This document shows positions 18,366 to 28,200 of a DNA stretch of 64,000 nucleotides, piece after piece. The DNA is from Haloactinopolyspora alba (lineage in GTDB: Bacteria > Actinomycetota > Actinomycetes > Jiangellales > Jiangellaceae). The translations under genes were made by a program, and so were the position numbers. The stretch is taken from contig NZ_PYGE01000020.1 of assembly GCF_003014555.1 (NCBI RefSeq), positions 26,128 to 90,127 on the forward strand. Direction: 5' to 3'. Every line of letters starts with the position of its first letter. The stretch's first letter is position 1. The notes beneath the pieces are model-generated. The model saw nothing but the letters and a program-made list of their open reading frames with translations, searched no databases and was not told where the DNA came from.

Positions 18366-19607
18366 ATGCCGGTGGGACCGGATGGCCACGACGCGACGAC
18401 GCTCGCGAGCGAAGTCGAACGTCTGCAGCGCAACGCTCGGGCTCGGAGTCAGAACCGGGCTTTCCCCCTGGGCGCGAAGTGGGACAGCACTGAACGGCAT
18501 GTCGAGTATCTCTATCGCGACGACCAACTCATCTGCGAAGGACGCGATCTGAACGCAGCGCTCGAAGCTTTTGATCTCGCTGGCGAAGCCCGCCCGGACG
18601 ATGTTTCGGACGGCCCGCTGGGACTCAAGGTGCTACACGTCGGTGAGCGCGACGCCGCACGTATCGCCGATTCACTCGCAGACATCGTGGGTGAGGACAC
18701 CGTCACACCCAACCACGTCCTCGATTCGCAGGGATACACACGCATGTGCCCAGCGACAGAGCCGCTGCCTCACTCGGGGCCGGTTCCTCAGTTGGCGGAG
18801 CCGCATGGCCCCGGGCACGCTCGTCTTGCCGTTGTCGATACCGGCTATTCAAGTGAAGTTGCCCGAGACTCCGCCTACGGTCGGCTGCTTGCCGTCGAAG
18901 ACACGTCAGAGATCGACGACGAGATCTACGGCAGTGACGGTCAGATCCTGCCCTACGGCGGCCACGGCACAGCGACCACGGCCCGGCTGTTGTCCGTGTC
19001 GGGAATCGAGTCGACGTCTGTTCAGGTCCGCGACTGCCTCGTGGGTGGCGCTGTCGACGAGTTGACCATCGTGGAGGATCTGGCGACGGTCATCCGCGAC
19101 GGTGCAGACATCGTGACCCTTCAGGCGGGGCTGTTCACCCGAGCTGGTCGGGCACCGAAATCATTCGACGCCCTCCGCCGGAAGATCTTGCGCGACCACC
19201 CGACGACCGTGATTGTGGCCGCCGCCGGCAACAACGGAACCGAGCGTCCCTTCTGGCCCGCAGCCTATGACTGGACGACGGCTGTGGGCGCGCTGACCTA
19301 CGGCGGCGATGCCCGCGCGCCATGGTCCAGTGTCGGCCACTGGGTGAACGTCTACGCCTCGGGCGAGAACGTGGTCGTTCCGTTCCTCAACGGCTACTAC
19401 GAGTACCTGGACGGCTTCTCGGCAGAGTTCACCGGGGGCCACGCGGTGTGGTCGGGGACGTCGTTCGCGGCCCCGGTCGTCGCCGGCATGATCGCCCGCC
19501 GGATGATCGAGCGCGGAGTGGACGCTCCGACCGCTCGCGACATCGTGCTGCGCGAGGCTGCCGTCGCAGCCCTGCCCGCGACCGGCCCGCGGGTGCTCAG
19601 CGTCTGA
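18366..19607 (+). CDS. S8 (subtilisin-family) serine protease, cytoplasmic type
   Basis: A 413-residue protein with the full catalytic triad: Asp158 (LAVVDTGY), His200 (GGHGTATTA) and Ser366 (SGTSFAAPVVAG), plus the oxyanion Asn in VAAAGNNGTE. About 145 residues precede the catalytic core and show no signal peptide or Tat motif, so it probably acts inside the cell. This region could be an inhibitory or recognition domain. ATG 18366 follows a strong GGGGGGA at 5 bases. Its divergent partner is the TPR-CHAT gene. The first 800 bases look lower in GC than the surroundings. Confidence 0.88.
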   Translation: MPVGPDGHDATTLASEVERLQRNARARSQNRAFPLGAKWDSTERHVEYLYRDDQLICEGRDLNAALEAFDLAGEARPDDVSDGPLGLKVLHVGERDAARIADSLADIVGEDTVTPNHVLDSQGYTRMCPATEPLPHSGPVPQLAEPHGPGHARLAVVDTGYSSEVARDSAYGRLLAVEDTSEIDDEIYGSDGQILPYGGHGTATTARLLSVSGIESTSVQVRDCLVGGAVDELTIVEDLATVIRDGADIVTLQAGLFTRAGRAPKSFDALRRKILRDHPTTVIVAAAGNNGTERPFWPAAYDWTTAVGALTYGGDARAPWSSVGHWVNVYASGENVVVPFLNGYYEYLDGFSAEFTGGHAVWSGTSFAAPVVAGMIARRMIERGVDAPTARDIVLREAAVAALPATGPRVLSV

Positions 19608-19613
19608 GACTCC

Positions 19614-19687
19614 GGCCGTCACGAGGCGTTCCTCCGCGTCACCACCGCCGCAAGACTCGTGGTGCTCGCGGTCGCCTCGTGACGGCC
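19614..19687. terminator. 15-bp inverted repeat after the S8 protease
   Basis: GGCCGTCACGAGGCG (19614-19628) pairs perfectly with 19673-19687 over a 44-base loop that itself has CACCAC/GTGGTG. It begins 6 bases after the protease stop, so a terminator role is likely. The CACGAGGC/CACCAC words recur at 29056 and 63877. Confidence 0.55.
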
Positions 19688-19778
19688 GCGAGTGACGATG
19701 ATCATTGCCCGAATCGTCACCACGAACCACCCGCATCCCCCATTGGCTCGGCGAACCGTGGACGGTAATGTCCCGCCT

Positions 19779-19919
19779 GTGACGGTCGAACGACGTAAAC
19801 CTCGCGAAGTACCTGTGGACCCCGACATCACCGACGAGCTGCGGGCCGCCGACGCCGAGGCCCGCGACGAGGTCGCCGAACGCAGCTCCGAGCTGCTGGA
19901 ACGTCTGCGCCAGCTCTGA
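19779..19919 (+). CDS. Small conserved-looking hypothetical protein
   Basis: A 46-residue acidic/basic helical protein: VTVERRKPREVPVDPD, then a predicted helix ITDELRAADAEARDEVAERSSELLERLRQL as a whole, probably a short coiled coil. GTG 19779 is the likely start; in-frame starts at 19758 or 19692 would add non-conserved-looking residues. It lies 45 bases before the helicase-domain gene on the same strand and may be its operon partner. Function unknown. Confidence 0.55.
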   Translation: MTVERRKPREVPVDPDITDELRAADAEARDEVAERSSELLERLRQL

Positions 19920-19964
19920 CGCACGGTTCGCGTCGTGACCGGCGCAGGCCGTACCGTAGGGCGG

Positions 19965-22355
19965 GTGACCGGCAACGACTCGGCTCCCCGTAGTCTCGCC
20001 GACGACCTGCGCGCGCGGGCTGACGACGAGCTCGCGGCGCTGTTGCGCTCCCGGCCCGACCTGCTGGTCCCCGTCCCCGTCGACGTCGCCCAGCTCGCGA
20101 CCCGGGCCACCACACGCGCTTCGGCGCAGCGAGCCGTGGACCGGCTCGACCGCTTCACGCTGCAGGTCGTCGACGCGCTCATGGTCGCGTCCGCGCCGGC
20201 TACGCCCAGTGCCGTCCAGGCGCTGCTCGGCACGGCTTCCGCACCGGTCGCCGAGGCCGTCGCCCGGCTGCGCGAACAGGCGCTGCTGTGGGGGCCGGAC
20301 GACGACCTGCGGCTGCCGCGGGTGGTGCACGAGATCATCGGCCCGCACCCGGCCGGACTCGGCCCACCGGCCGAGCAGGCGCTGCTGGCGCTGTCGCCGA
20401 ACCGGCTGGTCGCTGTCATGCGCGGGCTCGGGCTGACCCCCGGCGGCGATCACGCCACGAACGCGCACACGGTCGCCGGCCGCCTGGCCGACGGCCCCAC
20501 CGTCGACGCCCTGATCGAGACGCTGCCCGAAGACGCCCGCTCCGCCCTGTACGCGCTCGTACCCGGCCCGCCGACCGGACGCATCGACGGTGCCATGCGC
20601 GAGGTCACCCGCGACAGCGCCCGCTCGGCCATCGACCACCTGCTGGCCACCGGACTCTTCGTGCCGGTCGACGACGCCACGGTGGTGTTACCCCGCGAGG
20701 TCGCGCTGCACCTGCGCGGAGGCGTGGTCCACGCCGACGTGCACACCGGTGCACCCGTCCCGTCGACGACGGAACGCGCACCGGACACGGTCGACCGCAC
20801 GGCCGGAGCCGGGGCGTTCGACATCGTCCGCAAGATCGAACTGCTGCTGGACACCTGGGCGACGGCTCCGCCGCCGGTACTGCGCACCGGCGGGCTCGGC
20901 GTCCGCGACCTGCGCAGACTCCCCGACCTGCTGGACACCGACGAGGCCGGCGCCGGGCTCGTCGCCGAACTGGCCTACGCCGCGGGACTACTGGCGCCGA
21001 GCAACGACGTCGACGACAACGACGTCTGGCTGCCCACAGCCGACTACGACACCTGGCGCCGTGACGAGCACGCACACCGGTGGGCCAGCCTCACCCGCAC
21101 CTGGCTGGACACCAGCCGCGTCGCCGGGCTCATCGGCACCCGCGACGACCGCGACCGGCCCGTCGCGCCGCTGGGCGCCGAGCTGGACCGGCCGGTGGCG
21201 CCCGAGCTGCGCCGCCTCGTTCTCGACGAGCTTGCCGCGCTGCCGGCCGGCGCCGCGCCGGAGCTGACCGGGGTGCTCACGTCCGCGCAGTGGCGGCGCC
21301 CGCGCCGCGGCGGGCGGATCCGCGACGAGATGGTCCGCTGGTTCCTCCGCGAGGCGGAAATGCTCGGCGTCACCGGGATGGGCGCGCTCGCCTCGTTCGT
21401 GCGCCCGCTGCTGGATCGCAACGACGAGAAGGCGGTCGACGCCGCCGCCGAGGCCGCCCAAGCGTGTCTGCCGGAGCCGCTCGACCACATCCTGTTGCAG
21501 GCCGACCTCACCGCCGTCGCGCCCGGGCCGCTGCGGCCGGACCTCGAACGTGAGCTCGCGCTGATCTCCGACGTCGAGAGCCGCGGCGGCGCCTCGGTGC
21601 ACCGGTTCTCCGACGCCTCGCTGCGCCGCGCCCTCGACGCCGGGTACTCCGCCGACGACGTGCACACGTTCCTCTCCACCGTCTCGCGCACGCCAGTGCC
21701 GCAGCCGCTCACGTACCTCGTCGACGACGTCGCCCGCCGGCACGGGCATCTACGGGTCGGTAGCGCGTCGTCGTTCGTGCGCTGCGACGACGAGACGGTG
21801 CTGACCGAGATCCTCGCCGACTCCCGCGCCGCCGGGCTCGGTGCGCGACGCCTCGCACCGACGGTGCTGGTCTCGTCGCTGACGGCGAACCTGCTGCTGG
21901 ACCGGCTGCGCCGGATGGGGTTCAGCCCGGTCGCCGAGGCGGCGGACGGGTCGCTGGTGGTGGGCCGGGCGGAAGTGCGCCGGGCGGCCGCGCGACCGGC
22001 CCCGCAGCCGCTGGTCACCGAACACGCGGCGCCCGAAGAGACGCTGCTGGGCGCCGCCGTGCGCGCGGTCCGCGCCGGAGAGCGATCCCGGGAGGAGCGC
22101 CCCGCGGCGGCCGCGCCGGGCAACCTCGGACGCACCGGCCCCGGGCAGACGCTCGCCGACCTGCGCGAGGCGCTGCAGGCGGCCAACACGGTCTGGATCG
22201 GCTACGTCGACCAGCACGGCGCGACCACCGAACGGCTGGTCGACCCGGCCCGCCTCGAGGGCGGCTGGCTGTCCGCGTTCGACCATCGCAGCGGCGAGGT
22301 CCGCACCTTCGCCGTGCACCGCATCAGCGGCGTGTCGCCCGTCGACGCGGCCTGA
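19965..22355 (+). CDS. Helicase C-terminal domain (Helicase_C_3) / WYL-like protein
   Basis: A protein of about 796 residues. It has N-terminal winged-helix-like segments (RFTLQVVDALMVASAPATPSAVQALLG), a central Helicase_C_3-type domain, and a C-terminal WYL-like piece (LREALQAANTVWIGYVDQHGATTERLVDPARL). No Walker A or DEAD box is present, so it is not itself a helicase. In mycobacteria and streptomycetes this gene lies beside the XPB helicase gene. Here XPB is about 22 kb away. GTG 19965 is preferred; GTG 19935 would add ten residues. Confidence 0.8.
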   Translation: MTGNDSAPRSLADDLRARADDELAALLRSRPDLLVPVPVDVAQLATRATTRASAQRAVDRLDRFTLQVVDALMVASAPATPSAVQALLGTASAPVAEAVARLREQALLWGPDDDLRLPRVVHEIIGPHPAGLGPPAEQALLALSPNRLVAVMRGLGLTPGGDHATNAHTVAGRLADGPTVDALIETLPEDARSALYALVPGPPTGRIDGAMREVTRDSARSAIDHLLATGLFVPVDDATVVLPREVALHLRGGVVHADVHTGAPVPSTTERAPDTVDRTAGAGAFDIVRKIELLLDTWATAPPPVLRTGGLGVRDLRRLPDLLDTDEAGAGLVAELAYAAGLLAPSNDVDDNDVWLPTADYDTWRRDEHAHRWASLTRTWLDTSRVAGLIGTRDDRDRPVAPLGAELDRPVAPELRRLVLDELAALPAGAAPELTGVLTSAQWRRPRRGGRIRDEMVRWFLREAEMLGVTGMGALASFVRPLLDRNDEKAVDAAAEAAQACLPEPLDHILLQADLTAVAPGPLRPDLERELALISDVESRGGASVHRFSDASLRRALDAGYSADDVHTFLSTVSRTPVPQPLTYLVDDVARRHGHLRVGSASSFVRCDDETVLTEILADSRAAGLGARRLAPTVLVSSLTANLLLDRLRRMGFSPVAEAADGSLVVGRAEVRRAAARPAPQPLVTEHAAPEETLLGAAVRAVRAGERSREERPAAAAPGNLGRTGPGQTLADLREALQAANTVWIGYVDQHGATTERLVDPARLEGGWLSAFDHRSGEVRTFAVHRISGVSPVDAA

Positions 22356-22366
22356 CGCCTGACCCT

Positions 22367-22406
22367 CCGAGAATGATCACGTCCCGCATGGAATTCCATG
22401 CGGGAC
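22367..22406. repeat. 32-base repeat, copy B, with 26-bp perfect palindrome
   Basis: Bases 22367-22398 are the inverted copy of the repeat at 14495 and 29106. Here it extends into a perfect palindrome at 22381-22406 whose half is GTCCCGCATGGAA, centred on GAATTC. It starts 11 bases after the helicase-domain gene and may act as its terminator. Confidence 0.7.
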
Positions 22407-22494
22407 CACCCCTGCATCCCTGGTGACGTGTGTATTCGCCTGGTGATGGACGGCGCACCGAGACGGACACCCGGACGAAGCGGTCAGACCGCTC

Positions 22495-22579
22495 TTGACA
22501 CGGACACAACCGGACGACCATGGTCAGCCTTGCGTGAAGGTGAACGTGTTGCTCGCCAATCGAGCCTGATCGATCAGGA
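22495..22579 (+). promoter_or_regulatory. GH84 promoter region with shared 43-base block
   Basis: A consensus -35 TTGACA lies at 22495-22500. From 22531 to 22573 runs a block identical at 33 of 43 ungapped positions to 25201-25243 upstream of the GH31 gene; it starts TGCGTGAAGGTGAACG and ends CCTGATCGA. At 22566-22579 CCTGATCGATCAGG is a perfect palindrome that covers part of the ribosome-binding site. Likely a common regulator site. Confidence 0.6.
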
Positions 22580-22585
22580 GCCGCC

Positions 22586-25045
22586 GTGTTGTCCGACTGT
22601 CTGCGCCGCGCGGGCGCCGCCACCGCCACCGTCGCCACGGCCACCGTCGTCGCCGTCGCCCTGACCACCTCCATGGCCGCTGCCGGCCCGCCCCTCGCCG
22701 GCAGCGGCCCTCCCGCCTCGCCACCCGGCCAGCCCGGCCAGCCCGGTCCGCCCGGTCCGGCCGGGCCACCGTCGTCGACGCCGGTCGTGTCGCCCACGCC
22801 ACAGTCGATGGAGCGCATCGGCCCCGACGTCGTCGTCCCCGGCCGCGTCGAGGTCGTGACCGGCGAGCACACCGACGGCCCCGCACTCGACACGCTGGTC
22901 GACCTGCTGCGTGAGCACGGCGCCGGCCGGGTCGACGTCGTCGACGAGCCACACGGGCGCACACCGCTGACGGTGCACCTCGGCCGGGCCGGCCGGCCCG
23001 ACATCGACGCGGCCCTGGCGGACACGCGAGCACCAGACTCCGCCGAGGGCTACGCGCTCCGGGTCGACCGTGCCGGCGGCCGGCTCGGCAGCGTCGCCCT
23101 CGGCGGTTCGGACGCCGCAGGGCAGTACTACGCCGTGCAGACCCTCCGGCAGCTGTTCGTCACCACCGACGACGGCGATCACCGGCTGGCCGGGGTCGCG
23201 GTCAGCGACCACCCGTCGATGCCCCTGCGCGGCACGATCGAGGGCTTCTACGGGCAGCCGTGGAGCCACCAGGACCGACTCGACCAGCTCGAGTTCTACG
23301 GCGACGTCAAAGCGAACACGTACATCTACGCGCCCAAGGACGATCCCTACCACCGCGAACGCTGGCGCGAGCCCTACCCGCCCGAGAAGCGAGCCCAGCT
23401 CGCCGAGCTCGTCGACACCGCGACCGCCAACCACGTCCGGTTCACGTTCGCGCTGTCCCCGGGCAACACGATCTGCTACTCCGGCGCCGACGACCGAGCC
23501 GCGCTGCTGGAGAAGTTCCAGTCGATGTACGACATCGGCGTCCGCGCGTTCTCGATCCCGCTGGACGACATCGAGCTGCAGTTCGGCTGCGCCGAAGACC
23601 GCGAACGCTACGGCGAGGCCACCCAGGCGACGGTCGGCCGCGCTCAGGCCGAGCTGCTGTCGTACGTGCAGCGCGAGTTCGTCGCGACCCACGACGGCGC
23701 CCGGGCACTGCAGACGGTGCCCACCCAGTACGGCGACCTGAAGGAGACGCCCTACAAGCAGGCGTGGCGCGAGCACCTCGACCAGGCGGTCGTCGTGATG
23801 TGGACCGGCAACGCGGTCGTCCCCCGGCGCATCACCGTCGAGCAGGCCGAACGGATCTCCGAGCTGTACGGACGCGAGGTCTTCGTCTGGGACAACTATC
23901 CGGTCAACGACTACGGCAACACCCGCGGCCGACTGCTGCTGGCGCCGTACGACAACCGCGAACCGGGCCTGTCCGACCACTTGGCGGGCATCGTCTCCAA
24001 CCCGATGAACCAGGCCGCCGCGAGCAAGGTCGCGATCTTCGGATTCGCCGACTTCACCTGGAACGACCGCGGATACGACGCGCGCTCGTCCTGGCGCGAG
24101 GCGATGCGCTATCTCGCCGACGACGATCCCGCCGCCACCGAGGCGCTGCTCGTCTTCGGCGACCTGAACCACCTGGCGCCGAGCTTCGGCGAGCCCTGGC
24201 AGCCGCAGGCGCCGGCACTGGCCGCCGAGATCGACCGATTCTGGCAGCGCTGGTCGGACGGCGACCGTGCGGACGCCGTCGCCGATCTGCGCGCCTACGC
24301 GGAGAAGATCGAGGCCGCTCCGGCGACGATCCGGGCCGGAGCCGTCGACCCGCGGTTCGTCGCCGAGGCGGCGCCGTGGCTGGACGCGACCGAGCTGTGG
24401 GGCCGCGCGACGCTGCGGATGCTGGACGCGTTGCAGGCACGGTTGGACGGTGCTGCCGGTGACGCAGTCAGGCTCAAGGCCGAGTCCGACGCACTCGCGG
24501 AGGATGCCGCCGCCGTCGTCGTCGACCCGCCGGTCAACAGGTGGGGACGCGCCCCGGTGCGCATCGCCGACGGCGTCCTCGACACGTTCCTGGTCGAGCT
24601 CGGTCTGCGGGTGGAGTTCTGGGACGTGGTCGGAGACGCCCGCAACCTCGCTCCCGCCGGGACGGCGTCGGCGTCGAGCGTCGAACAGGACCTCGACCGG
24701 CTGGCGGCGCGGCACGTCAACGACGACGACCCGAACACCCGCTGGGCGTCGGGTTACGACGACGACTCGTGGGTGCAGGTCGAACTGCCGTCGCCTTCGG
24801 ACGTGGTTGCCGTGACGGTGTCGTGGGAGTCGGCGTGCGCGGACAGCTACCGGATCGAGACATCCGCGGACGGAAAGACGTTCACGACCGCGGCCGAGGT
24901 CACCGACTCGACCTGTGGGCTCGACGTGATCCGGCTGGACACCGACGAGCCGGTTCGCTACGTGCGGATGCAAGGCGTGCAGCGGGCAACCGACTGGGGC
25001 TATTCGATCTGGGAGATGGGCATCTACGGCACCCCCGCCGAGTGA
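22586..25045 (+). CDS. Secreted GH84 beta-N-acetylhexosaminidase with F5/8C module
   Basis: An 819-residue exported enzyme. It has a Sec signal peptide (residues 1-33) and a Pro/Gly stretch resembling collagen repeats (GQPGQPGPPGPAGPP). A GH20b-like N-terminal domain follows, then the GH84 barrel: RGTIEGFYGQPWSH, TYIYAPKDDPYHRERWREPY, the catalytic pair Asp327-Asp328 in SIPLDDIELQF, and WDNYPVND. A helical domain and a C-terminal discoidin/CBM32 domain (from about 687, NLAPAGTASASSVEQDL) complete it. GH84 removes terminal beta-GlcNAc by substrate-assisted catalysis. GTG 22586 follows AGGAG at 5 bases. It heads a glycan-degradation cluster. Confidence 0.92.
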   Translation: MLSDCLRRAGAATATVATATVVAVALTTSMAAAGPPLAGSGPPASPPGQPGQPGPPGPAGPPSSTPVVSPTPQSMERIGPDVVVPGRVEVVTGEHTDGPALDTLVDLLREHGAGRVDVVDEPHGRTPLTVHLGRAGRPDIDAALADTRAPDSAEGYALRVDRAGGRLGSVALGGSDAAGQYYAVQTLRQLFVTTDDGDHRLAGVAVSDHPSMPLRGTIEGFYGQPWSHQDRLDQLEFYGDVKANTYIYAPKDDPYHRERWREPYPPEKRAQLAELVDTATANHVRFTFALSPGNTICYSGADDRAALLEKFQSMYDIGVRAFSIPLDDIELQFGCAEDRERYGEATQATVGRAQAELLSYVQREFVATHDGARALQTVPTQYGDLKETPYKQAWREHLDQAVVVMWTGNAVVPRRITVEQAERISELYGREVFVWDNYPVNDYGNTRGRLLLAPYDNREPGLSDHLAGIVSNPMNQAAASKVAIFGFADFTWNDRGYDARSSWREAMRYLADDDPAATEALLVFGDLNHLAPSFGEPWQPQAPALAAEIDRFWQRWSDGDRADAVADLRAYAEKIEAAPATIRAGAVDPRFVAEAAPWLDATELWGRATLRMLDALQARLDGAAGDAVRLKAESDALAEDAAAVVVDPPVNRWGRAPVRIADGVLDTFLVELGLRVEFWDVVGDARNLAPAGTASASSVEQDLDRLAARHVNDDDPNTRWASGYDDDSWVQVELPSPSDVVAVTVSWESACADSYRIETSADGKTFTTAAEVTDSTCGLDVIRLDTDEPVRYVRMQGVQRATDWGYSIWEMGIYGTPAE

Positions 25046-25161
25046 CCGTCGAGGACTCGCCCTCGACCGACCCTGATCGGCGCTCTTTTCCGCCACTCTT
25101 CCGATCAGCTGACACATTCGGCTGATCTTCGATCCGCCCGGGTCGCGTCCGAGATGGCCTC

Positions 25162-25243
25162 TTGACACACGCCTCGAAGGACGGGAGTGTCAGGGCAAGC
25201 TGCGTGAAAGTGAGCGATTTGATCGCTTATCAGTCCTGATCGA
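25162..25243 (+). promoter_or_regulatory. GH31 promoter region with shared 43-base block
   Basis: TTGACA at 25162-25167 is a consensus -35. Bases 25201-25243 match the block upstream of GH84 at 33 of 43 positions and include GCGAT-TTG-ATCGC, a perfect small palindrome. This supports co-regulation of the two enzymes. Confidence 0.6.
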
Positions 25244-25267
25244 GCATCACGACGAGATGAGGTCAGC

Positions 25268-28200
25268 GTGAGCAGAGCCCGACACCGCATCTTCGGAGCG
25301 CTCGGCGCGGCGGCCGCCGTGATCACGAGCACCCTGCCTATGATCACCACCTCCGCGGCCGCCGACACGTCCCGGCTCGGAGCCGTGGACGACGTGCGCA
25401 CCGACGGCGCCACCACCACGTTCACCTCCGGCGAAGCCCGGCTCCGGGTCACCTTCGTGCACGACGACGTCTTCCGTGTCGAGATGGCGCCGGACGGCGA
25501 GTTCACCGACCCCGCGTCGACACCGCCGGAGGACCCCGACGCACCGGACGCGCCGATCGTGGTGGGTGACGACGGCGGCAACGCCCCCACCCCGGACGTG
25601 GTCGAGACCGACGACGCCTGGCGGCTCACCACCGACGCGGCCGTCGTCACCGTCGGCAAGGACCCGATCCTGCTGTCGGCGGCCACCCCCGACGGCACCA
25701 CGCTCTTCACCGAGACCGCGCCGCTGGCCTGGGACGACGACTCGACCACCCAGACACTCGCCCGCCGCGAACAGGAGCAGTTCCTCGGCGGCGGCATGCA
25801 GAACGGCCGGTTCTCCCACCGCGGCGACACGATCAACGTCGCACGGAACTTCAACTGGGAGGACGGCGGATACCCGAACGCGGTGCCGTGGTACATGAGC
25901 TCGGCCGGTTACGGCGTACTGCGTAACACGTTCGCGCCGGGCAGCTACGCCTTCGATCAGCCGGTCGCCGCGACCCACGAGGAGCGGCGCTTCGACGCGT
26001 ACTACGTCGTCGGCGACTACTACGAAGCACTGGACGGCTACACCGAGCTGACCGGGCGGCCGATGATGCCGCCGATCTACGGCCTCGAGCTGGGTGATGC
26101 CGACTGCTACAACACCAGCAGCGACACGTACAACGGCGACCCCAAGCCGGGCAAGCTGGTCACGCCGGACGCCATCAACGTCGCCGAGGCCTACGACGAG
26201 CACGACATGCCGCGCGGCTGGATGCTCGTCAACGACGGGTACGGCTGCGAGTACGTCGACCTGAAGGAGACCGGCGACGGGCTGCGCGAACACGACATCC
26301 AACTCGGGCTCTGGACCGAGCGCAACCTGACCGAGCAGGAGTTCGAGGTCGGCGAAGCAGGCGTGCGCGTGCGGAAGCTCGACGTCGCCTGGGTCGGCGA
26401 GGGCTACCGGCACGCGCTCACCGCCTGCGAGGACGCCCACGCCGGCATCGAGAACAACAGCGACGCCCGCGGCTACGTCTGGATGGTCGAAGGCTGGGCC
26501 GGGTCACAGCGCTGCGGCGTGCAGTGGACCGGCGACCACGCCGGGACGCTGGACGCGATCCGTTGGCAGATCCCGGCCATCCACGGCTCGGGCAACTCCG
26601 GGATGCCGTTCACCGCCGGCGACATCGATGGAATCTACGGCGGCAGCGCCGAGTCGTACGTCCGCGACCTGCAATGGAAGGCGTTCACGCCGGCAATGAT
26701 CGCGATGAGCGGCTGGGCCGGATACGACAAGCAGCCCTGGACCCGCGGCGAGCCGTACACCTCGATCAACCGGAAGTACCTCAAGCTGCGTGAGCGGTTG
26801 CTGCCGTACCTGTACACCTACGCCGCCGAGGCGCACGCCACCGGCGCGCCGGTGAACCGGTCCCTGATCCTCGAGTATCCCGACGACCCGAAGACCTGGG
26901 ACGACACGACCGCGCAGCAGTTCCTCGCCGGCGAGGACTTCCTGGTCGCGCCGGTGTACGAGGACGCCGACGTCCGCGACGGCATCTACCTGCCCGAGGG
27001 CACCTGGGTGGACTACTGGAGCGGGCGGACCTACACGGGGCCGATGACGCTCGACGGCTACGAGGCGCCGCTGGACACGCTGCCTCTGTTCGTCAAGGCC
27101 GGGGCCGTCGTGCCGATGTGGCCCGAGGGCATCAACAACCACTCCGACGTCGCGCCGGACGACCGGGTCACGCTGGACGTCTACCCCTGGGGCGAGGGCT
27201 CGTTCGAGCTGTACGAGGACGACGGCGTGACCCGCGCCTACGCCGAGGGGGCCTCGTCGCGGCAGGACTTCACCGTGACCGCGCCGGAGGGCAACCGGGG
27301 CGACGTCGAGATCGTCATCGGTGCCCGGAAGGGCAACTACGAGGGCAAGTCCGACACCCGTCCGTATGAGGTCGTCGCGCACACGGGAACCGAGCCCGGT
27401 GCCGTGCTCGCCGGCGGATCGCCGTTGCCGAAGCTGCATTCGCGCGCGTCCTACGACGCCGCCGACACCGGCTGGTTCTACGACCCCGACGAGAAGGCCG
27501 GAGTGGTCCGGGTCAAGACCGCCACGGTGTCCTCGCAGGACACGTTGACGGTCACGCTCAAGGGCACCAGCTCGGTCGGCGGTGCACATCCGTCGGCCGA
27601 CGACGGCCGGGTCGCGATCGAGGCGCCGGCCGAACTGTTCCCCGGCGAGCCGGGTGAGGTGACGATGTCGTTCACCAACGCCACCGAGCGGCCGATCCCG
27701 CGCACGACGCTCACCGTCGACGCGCCAGACGGCTGGACCGCCGGCGAGGCCACGACCGGCCTCGTCCAGCCCGGCGACACCGTCGAGCGGACGGTCACCG
27801 TGACCCCGCCGGCCGAGGGCGCCGCCGGAGGCTCGACGGTCACCGCCGTCGCCACCTGGAAGTCCGCGCGTGAGCAGCTCGAGTCGCGCGCCGGCACGAC
27901 CGTGACCGTGCCCTACGGCAGCCTGGCCGAAGCGTTCAACGTCGTCGCCGTCACCGACGACGACAACCCCGAACCCGGCAACTTCGACGGCGGCGGCAAC
28001 TCGTACTCCGCGCAGGCGCTGGCCGAGGCCGGAGCCACCCCGGGCGCCACGGTGACCACCGACGGCGTCGACTTCACCTGGCCGTCCGCCGAGCCGGGCA
28101 CGCCGAACGGGGTACGCACCGCCGAGCAGGTGATCGAGATGCGCGGCCAGGGAACCCACCTGGCGTTCCTCGGCGCGGAGGCAGGCTCCGAGGTCGGCGA

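Noticed and set aside
22574..25168. 864-codon open frame antisense to the GH84 gene
   Set aside because: It mirrors third-position GC bias, encodes Arg/Val/Asp-rich low-complexity protein and overlaps a clear GH84 enzyme.
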